Of a stretch of 64,000 bases of DNA, positions 59,060-64,000 are shown in pieces; position 1 is the first letter of the stretch, and each line of letters starts with the position of its first letter. A program made the position numbers and the translations under genes. Origin of the DNA: Halorientalis marina. Lineage in GTDB: Archaea > Halobacteriota > Halobacteria > Halobacteriales > Haloarculaceae. Location of the stretch: the NCBI RefSeq assembly GCF_023028345.1, contig NZ_CP095487.1, positions 1,116,001-1,180,000 of the forward strand, given 5' to 3'. A model generated the notes under the pieces. It was given only the letters and a program-made list of their open reading frames with translations. It ran no database searches and had not been told where the DNA came from.

Positions 59060-61300
59060 TCACTCGACGACCTCGACACCGGTCACCGCGAAGCGCGCGC
59101 CGCCGGCCGCGCTCTCCTCGACCGTGACCGTCCAGCCGTGGGCCTCGGCGATGCCGTCGACGATGGCGAGGCCGAAGCCAGTCCCGTCGTCGTCGGTCGA
59201 GTAGCCGCGGTCGAAGACCGCCTCTCGCTCACCCTCGGGGATGCCAGCGCCGTCGTCCGCGACCGCGAAGCCGGAGTCGTCGGGGAGGTCCGCGACGGTC
59301 ACGGTCACGTCCGCTCCGCCGTGCTCCACGGCGTCCTGACGAGCTTGCGAGTCAGGGCTCGTCGAGCCGTGCTCGACGGCGTTTTTGACGAGGTTCTCGA
59401 ACAGGGTCCGGAGCCGGTCCGCGTCGGCCAACACCGTCGCCTCGGCGTCGACGACCAGGTCGGCGTCGCCGGTCGCCACCGTCCCCCAGGCGTCGCGCGC
59501 CACCCGCTCGATGTCGACCGGTTCGGTCTCGTCGACGGCCCGTCCCTCCCTGGCGAGCGCGAGGAGGTCGTCGATGAGTTGCTCCATCCGCTCGTGGGCC
59601 TCGGCGACGCGGTCGAGGAACTCGTCGTCGTACTCGTCCTGCAGGACCTCGGTGTGGCCGATGGCGACCGTCAGCGGGTTCCGGAGGTCGTGTGCGACGA
59701 CGCTCGCGAACTCTTCGAGCCGCTCGGTCTGTCGTTCCAGTTCGCGTTCGCGCTCCATCCGCTCGGTGACGTCCCGGACGATGCCGACCGTACCGTCGAT
59801 CCCTTCGTCCCCGTCGAGGAGCGCGATATCGATCTCACACCACCGGGACGTCCCGTAGTTCGTCTCGACCTCGCATTCGAGGACACCGCGGTCCACGTCG
59901 CTCGTCAGGAGCGCCCGGATTACCTCCTCGCCTTCCAGCACGTCCTCGTCGTCGAGCAACTCGGAGACGTGTTCACCCACGATCTCGTCGCGCTCGTAGC
60001 CCGTCGCGGCGACGAACGCGTCGTCGACGAACTCGAACCGGCCGGCCCTGTCGAGGACGTACACCGGGTCGTTCGAGGTCTCGACGATTCGCCGATACTG
60101 CGTCAGTTCCTCCTCCCGACGTTTCCGTTCGGTGACGTCGACGAAGACGCCGACCAGCAGCGTCGAGTCGTCGGCCGTCACCGTCTCCCCTCTCCCCGAA
60201 ATCCAGCGGCGCGTGCCGTCGGCCGTCTGCACCCGGAACTCGGCGTCGAAGCGTTCCTCCGTCACCGCACGCTCGAAGGCGTCGGCGACCGTCTCCCGGT
60301 CGACCGGGTGGACGCGGCCGAGCAACTCGTCGAGCGCCCCCTCGGTGGCCCCCTCGTCGATCCCGAACAATTGATTCACCGACGCGTGCCGGGAGAGCCG
60401 GTCGCTCTCCGGGTCCCAGGTCCAGACGCCCGTCTCGGTCCGTTCCAGCGCGTCGTCGACTCGCGTCCGGTCGAGGCCGGTCTCCACCTCGGCATCGGCT
60501 GGTTCTGCCGGCTCCGTGTAGACGCCGTAGACGCCCGGCGTGCCGTCGGCGGCGGTGAACGGGATCGTCCGGAACCGGAACCGTCGGCTGCCGTCGGTCG
60601 TGACCCTGGTGACGGTCGTATCGACGCGGTCCGTCGCCGCGGCCGCGTCCGCGTCATCTGCTGCGCCGGTCGGGACCTGCAACACGCCCGCGGACCGTCC
60701 GGCGAGGGCGTCGTCGGTAAGGCCGAACGTCTCCTCGAAGGCGGGATTGACCGCGCGGACGACCGCGTCGCCGTCAACGTACTCGAGACGGATCGCGGGG
60801 TCGGGGTGGCGCTCGAACAGGACGCCGAGGTCGGCAGCGTCCGGTTCGAGCCGGCCGTCCCGGTCGCCGCGGCTGCCGTCGCCAGCCGCGGTTCCGTTCA
60901 CGGTGTGCCTGAGCGCGTCGAGGAGGACCGCGGGGTCGTCGTGGGCGCGGTCCTTCTCGACGTAGTCCGTCGCCCCGGCCGAGAACGCGTCGCTCGCCAC
61001 CCGTTCGGAGCCGCTGTCGGTGTAGAGAACGAACGGGAGGTCGGGCCATCGCTCCCGGACCTCCTCAAGAAACGTGAGGCCGTCGACCTGTGTGAGGTCG
61101 TAGCCGCTGACGACGCAGTCGTACGAGCCGGTCCCGAGCGTATCGATCGCCGCCGCCGCGTGGTCCACCTCCTCGATCTCGAACTCGTCGTCCGCGGCCA
61201 CCGTCGCTATCGCTGCGTCCGTTCCGTCGACCTGGTCGTCGACGTACAGGACCCGTACGGTCTCCGACTGCTGTTCCGCCACGCTTGAACGTACCCCCAT
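59060..61300 (-). CDS. Histidine kinase with degenerate receiver and multiple PAS domains
   Basis: 746 residues, soluble. An N-terminal receiver (about 15-125) has Asp21/22, Thr94 and Lys116, but the phosphoacceptor Asp is replaced by Gly66 (VVSGYDLTQVDG). Three PAS/PAC units follow (about 155-270, 285-405, 410-525), then HisKA with FASVVAHDLRNPLTVAIGHT and HATPase with NLVKNAVEHG and FAVADDGAGIPEGE. At about residue 645 there is an insertion (STSPDSQARQDAVEHG) duplicating AVEHG in the N-box. The sensor input and partner regulator are unknown. The promoter contains a palindrome at 61333. Confidence 0.9.
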   Translation of the reverse strand: MGVRSSVAEQQSETVRVLYVDDQVDGTDAAIATVAADDEFEIEEVDHAAAAIDTLGTGSYDCVVSGYDLTQVDGLTFLEEVRERWPDLPFVLYTDSGSERVASDAFSAGATDYVEKDRAHDDPAVLLDALRHTVNGTAAGDGSRGDRDGRLEPDAADLGVLFERHPDPAIRLEYVDGDAVVRAVNPAFEETFGLTDDALAGRSAGVLQVPTGAADDADAAAATDRVDTTVTRVTTDGSRRFRFRTIPFTAADGTPGVYGVYTEPAEPADAEVETGLDRTRVDDALERTETGVWTWDPESDRLSRHASVNQLFGIDEGATEGALDELLGRVHPVDRETVADAFERAVTEERFDAEFRVQTADGTRRWISGRGETVTADDSTLLVGVFVDVTERKRREEELTQYRRIVETSNDPVYVLDRAGRFEFVDDAFVAATGYERDEIVGEHVSELLDDEDVLEGEEVIRALLTSDVDRGVLECEVETNYGTSRWCEIDIALLDGDEGIDGTVGIVRDVTERMERERELERQTERLEEFASVVAHDLRNPLTVAIGHTEVLQDEYDDEFLDRVAEAHERMEQLIDDLLALAREGRAVDETEPVDIERVARDAWGTVATGDADLVVDAEATVLADADRLRTLFENLVKNAVEHGSTSPDSQARQDAVEHGGADVTVTVADLPDDSGFAVADDGAGIPEGEREAVFDRGYSTDDDGTGFGLAIVDGIAEAHGWTVTVEESAAGGARFAVTGVEVVE
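59319..59383. repeat. Duplication with double hairpin inside the kinase N-box
   Basis: Near-identical 17-bp arms (59319-59335 and 59367-59383; 15 of 17 bases match) lie 48 bp apart, an in-frame period of 16 codons. Between them are hairpin CCTGAC-10 nt-GTCAGG (59335-59356) and, immediately after, hairpin GGCTC-GTC-GAGCC (59356-59368). The element thus resembles a target-duplicating palindromic insertion. It adds 16 residues next to the ATP-binding Asn box. Confidence 0.6.
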
Positions 61301-61324
61301 CGACTACGTCTCGCTTTGACGACG

Positions 61325-61344
61325 TTTCATATAACAGTACTGTT
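61325..61344 (-). promoter_or_regulatory. Palindrome and TATA box upstream of the kinase gene
   Basis: AACAGTACTGTT (61333-61344) is a perfect 12-bp palindrome, immediately upstream, on the kinase strand, of TATATGAAA (61333-61325), which lies 25-33 bp before the ATG. A palindrome at the BRE position could be a repressor or activator site, perhaps autoregulatory. Confidence 0.5.
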
Positions 61345-61380
61345 CGTTCTTGGACCTCTTAGCGCCGAAATGAACCGATA

Positions 61381-61400
61381 ACGAGTCACTACGGACTCGT
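61381..61400. terminator. Possible terminator hairpin between DUF5305 and kinase genes
   Basis: ACGAGTC (61381-61387) and GACTCGT (61394-61400) form a 7-bp stem around a 6-nt loop, 80-110 bp downstream of the DUF5305 stop on the transcribed strand. A GC-rich palindrome (CGGCCGCTCGGCCG-like, about 61455-61475) lies closer to the stop. Either could end the DUF5305 transcript before the kinase promoter. Confidence 0.35.
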
Positions 61401-61488
61401 AACGACGTGTTCGATATCTTCAGGCATCGTGAACGACCCCCTCGGGGACCGGGCTCGGCCGCTCGGCCGGGTTCGAGACCCCCGTCGC

Positions 61489-62763
61489 TCACGTCGTGTC
61501 GCCGGTCCCGTCGTCGTTCGCCTGCTGGTCCATGATCTCACTGTCTCCCTTTTCGCCAGTCCCGTCGTCCTTGCCAGTGATCTCGCCGCCGTCCTTCACG
61601 GACTCGCCGCCCGCGTCGTCCGACCACTCGTCGATCCGGCCGTCTCCGGCCAGCCCGCCCTGCTCGCCGAGCGTCGCGAGCGGGCCCTCGGGCGGCTCCG
61701 GCGGGGGCTCGTACCGGTACACCAGATCGTCCACCCGGCAGTAGCAGGTGTCCGTCGCCACGTCCTGCAACACGCGACGGTCACTGTCGATAGCGACGTC
61801 GACGAGTCCGTCCAGCGTCTCCACGTCGATCCGCTCGCCCGCGAACGTCTCCGGGTCGAGTCGTGCCGTCGTGATCCAGTCGTCGAACTCCGCCCGCGAC
61901 CGCTCGTAGGTCATGTACGCCCGCTCCGCGTCCGTCAGTTCGATCCCGCCCCTGTATCGGGCGACCGCGAGACCGATCAACCCCACCAGTCCGAGGACGA
62001 ACGCAAGTGGCGCGCCGCCCCGCCGGATCGGGCCGTACGTGTTTTGCACCGTGACGGTCCGGTTGGTGCTGGTGGTGTTCACGACGCGGCCCGGGTCGTC
62101 CACCCGGTAGATGCTGTCGTCGTCGCTGAACCGGACCGGGTACTCCTGTGTCCGAGCCACCTCCCGGTCGTTGACCTCTCCTTCGGTGTCGACGACCGCG
62201 ACGAGGCGCACCTCCTTGGTCCCCGGGGTTCCGCCGACCCGCTCGTCAATCTGCCGCGTCTCGTTGAACAGTTCCGTCACGTTCCGGGAAAACGCTACCC
62301 GGACCGTCTCGCCCGGCGACAGCGATGCCGCCTCGGTGGCGTTCACTCGTCGCGTCACGCTCCAGTACTCGATTCCCTGGCCGCCCTCGTTCGCCTCGCC
62401 GACCGACCGTATTCGAAGCTCGAGGTCGACGTCCGCCCGCACGTCACCGCTCCGCGACGCATCGTAAGTGTACGTGAAGGCCCCGTTCAACCGTGGCGTG
62501 AGTCGGCTGAAGTACGCCTCCCGGTTCGCGAGCGTCTCGCCGGTCGGATACACCGGGTTCGGCGACTGGACCGTCCCGCGGTGGTCGAACTCGCCGACGA
62601 ACTCGGCGCTCGTCCCGGGTCGCTGTTCGACGTGGACGCCCGGGTCCGCATACGCGTCGTAGGTTATGTATCCGCCCCCGACGACGAGTACGCCCAGCAC
62701 GCCGACGACGAGCCAGAACTGACCGTCTAGTACTGCCCGTATCCGTCGACCCCGCTTCCCCAT
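61489..62763 (-). CDS. DUF5305 membrane protein
   Basis: 424 residues. An N-terminal helix (FWLVVGVLGVLVVGGGYITY) anchors a roughly 230-residue extracellular domain with NxT-rich strands, followed by a second helix (APLAFVLGLVGLIGLAVARY) and a cytoplasmic tail with Asp/Gly-rich end. I recognise it as DUF5305, which occurs beside SipW-type signal peptidases. ATG 62763 is preferred to 62778 because the TATA-like GTTTTATC (62798-62791) would put the transcript start between the two. Function unknown, probably cell-surface assembly. Confidence 0.75.
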   Translation of the reverse strand: MGKRGRRIRAVLDGQFWLVVGVLGVLVVGGGYITYDAYADPGVHVEQRPGTSAEFVGEFDHRGTVQSPNPVYPTGETLANREAYFSRLTPRLNGAFTYTYDASRSGDVRADVDLELRIRSVGEANEGGQGIEYWSVTRRVNATEAASLSPGETVRVAFSRNVTELFNETRQIDERVGGTPGTKEVRLVAVVDTEGEVNDREVARTQEYPVRFSDDDSIYRVDDPGRVVNTTSTNRTVTVQNTYGPIRRGGAPLAFVLGLVGLIGLAVARYRGGIELTDAERAYMTYERSRAEFDDWITTARLDPETFAGERIDVETLDGLVDVAIDSDRRVLQDVATDTCYCRVDDLVYRYEPPPEPPEGPLATLGEQGGLAGDGRIDEWSDDAGGESVKDGGEITGKDDGTGEKGDSEIMDQQANDDGTGDTT

Positions 62764-62831
62764 TATCGAGTAATCCATTTATCACGAACCGATAAAACAC
62801 TTTGCCATCCGACACGGCCCCTACTCGCCCG

Positions 62832-63965
62832 TTACAGCCACCCGAGGGCCGTCCCTGCCCCGTCGCGGGAGCGCGATCGGAGCCGGCCGGTGCCGACCAG
62901 CGCCATCCCGACGACGTAGAACCCGCCGCCGAGCAGGGCGTCGATGACTATCAGTGGTAGCCACGGGTGCACCTCGTACAGCGTGGTGATCGTCGACTCC
63001 GGGAGTACCGCGAGGTACCGGTGCTGGACGAGAAACTGCCGGTAGTACCCGGTCTCCGGTGGCGCCGACAGCGTCAGCGTCGCGTTGACCGACGAACGGG
63101 CCGGAACGGACAGTTGCCGGGGTTCGATCCCGACGCCGTCGCTCTCCGGTTCGAGGAAGACGACGACCGGGACGAGCCCGCCGTTCCCTATCGGGTACTC
63201 GACCGTCTCGCTCGTCCCGGTCTCGATGACTCTCGGGCCCGGCGAGTCGGATTCCGCGCTCACGATGCCGAATTTCTCCGATCCTGCCGGTACGACCATT
63301 GCCGCCGTCGCCCCGACGACGATCAACAGCGCGAACCCCGCGACGACGACCCGCGTGCTCGTCCCCGAATCCCGCGACCGCTCCCGGTCACGGCGTCGGT
63401 TCTCACCCCCATTCAGCCACAGGTCGAGGACGTATGCGATGACTGACAGTGCAAGCAAGAGGTACGCGAGCCCCTGCACGCCGAGCAGCGACCGCGTGCC
63501 GAGCGTCGCCGCGAGGGTTCGCTGGACCGTCTCGAGCGCCGACTGGGTCCCGGTCACGACCGTCCCGACGAATGGGATCACGAGCACGGAGCCGCCCGGT
63601 TGCCAGGCGACGGCGACGATCTGTGTCCGCTTTACCAGCGGCTCCTCGTCGTCCTGATCGGTGAAGGGGTTGCCGTCGCCTTTCGTGACGAATCCGCGGT
63701 CGGTCTCCTCGACGACGCGGTGGGTCGTCAGCCCCCCGCCATTGAGCGTCTCCGCCCGGAACGTGATCACGTCACCCTCTTCGACCTCACCCGCGACGCC
63801 AGCCGGGATCGCCACGAACCCGTCGCCCGGGTCGAGCGTCGGCTCCATGCTATCGGACGTGACGTAACTCAGAAGCACCGGCTGACCGAGCACCTGCCCC
63901 GCGACGAGCGCCACGATGAGGACTACCGCGATCCCCTCCAGTACCAGGCCCACTTTCTTCTTCAT
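62832..63965 (-). CDS. Archaeal signal peptidase I with C-terminal membrane extension
   Basis: 377 residues. Ser39 in VTSDSMEPTLDPGD and His82 in TTHRVVEE form the archaeal/ER-type Ser-His site of Sec11/SipW enzymes, which remove signal peptides outside the membrane. The N-terminal helix is residues 5-27. After the catalytic part the protein has an unusual extension: two helices (about 165-185 and 207-227), a beta-rich Ig-like domain (about 240-320) and a final helix. The general Sec11-like enzyme lacks these, so a dedicated substrate is likely, perhaps a TasA-like fibre subunit beyond the right edge. Confidence 0.85.
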   Translation of the reverse strand: MKKKVGLVLEGIAVVLIVALVAGQVLGQPVLLSYVTSDSMEPTLDPGDGFVAIPAGVAGEVEEGDVITFRAETLNGGGLTTHRVVEETDRGFVTKGDGNPFTDQDDEEPLVKRTQIVAVAWQPGGSVLVIPFVGTVVTGTQSALETVQRTLAATLGTRSLLGVQGLAYLLLALSVIAYVLDLWLNGGENRRRDRERSRDSGTSTRVVVAGFALLIVVGATAAMVVPAGSEKFGIVSAESDSPGPRVIETGTSETVEYPIGNGGLVPVVVFLEPESDGVGIEPRQLSVPARSSVNATLTLSAPPETGYYRQFLVQHRYLAVLPESTITTLYEVHPWLPLIVIDALLGGGFYVVGMALVGTGRLRSRSRDGAGTALGWL

Positions 63966-64000
63966 GATCGAGTCCGTCGCCCCGTATCGTTCAACATCGC

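Noticed and set aside
61304..61492. A 62-codon minus-strand frame upstream of the kinase
   Set aside because: It covers the promoter palindrome and TATA box, and has atypical composition.
1..64000. CRISPR arrays, tRNA and rRNA genes, transposases
   Set aside because: I looked for regularly spaced repeats, tRNA T-loop motifs and transposase motifs and found none convincing by eye.

Overview
The window is a GC-rich (by eye about two-thirds G+C), gene-dense piece of a haloarchaeal chromosome. The evidence is consistent: proteins are very acidic, many genes are leaderless with an archaeal TATA box 24-37 bp upstream of the start codon, and the informational genes are archaeal (aCPSF1/FttA, Spt5-SecE-FtsZ1, DtdA, Dph6, PolX, an archaeal-type prolyl-tRNA synthetase). 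Many small zinc-ribbon or DUF proteins look haloarchaeal. I cannot fix the genus. I see no rRNA, tRNA, CRISPR array, phage or transposase gene, and no gene-free stretch longer than about 265 bp.

Layout. 1-2.6 kb: the start of gltB (running off the left edge) behind proS. 2.8-5.7 kb: an HTH/DICT regulator pair, a possible small RNA, a two-gene membrane operon and an orphan protein. 6-9.4 kb: the transcription terminator fttA, an SMR exporter and an aldo/keto reductase broken by two palindromic insertions. 9.4-12 kb: a leftward group (phosphotransferase, endonuclease III, DUF371, micro-zinc protein). 12.2-18.6 kb: a degenerate GH2-like protein, a coiled-coil protein, SppA, DUF373 and Dph6. 18.6-25.6 kb: a sugar nucleotidyltransferase, a Rieske protein, the coupled pabB-pabA-pabC operon, an HhH protein and aroE. 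25.7-30.5 kb: a cation exchanger, dtdA, then the ftsZ1-secE-spt5 block. 30.6-44.5 kb: a mixed region with PHP, metallo-beta-lactamase, a PncC-like protein, an aminotransferase, MFS, an arylsulfotransferase-like protein, an XPD-like helicase, a PQQ propeller and Get3/ArsA. 44.5-51.6 kb: glycerate kinase, SDR, EndoV, an AN1-rhomboid, DUF5788, PolX and Mut7-C. 51.7-59 kb: enoyl-CoA hydratase, DUF5797, a PD-(D/E)XK-like DUF5787 protein, Nudix, a uS10 paralogue, M20, a pilin, geranylgeranyl reductase and ferredoxin. 59-64 kb: a hybrid histidine kinase, then DUF5305 and signal peptidase I.

The most unusual signal is a set of short palindromic elements, usually two hairpins side by side. Two copies of one family (45 and 51 bp, both multiples of three) lie inside the same aldo/keto reductase gene. 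They share the second hairpin and a GC-GAA-GC core in the first, while the first stem differs in sequence but stays paired. Related double hairpins sit inside the ATPase domain of the histidine kinase (with a 48-bp-period duplication), in a loop of the Rieske protein (a single hairpin), and between genes at 19.6, 25.7, 30.5 and 33.7 kb. Other points worth following are a mirror-image promoter linking geranylgeranyl reductase to a ferredoxin, three convergent gene pairs whose stop codons share the otherwise scarce tetranucleotide CTAG, and several enzyme-family proteins that have lost catalytic residues (GH2-like, PncC-like, receiver domain).
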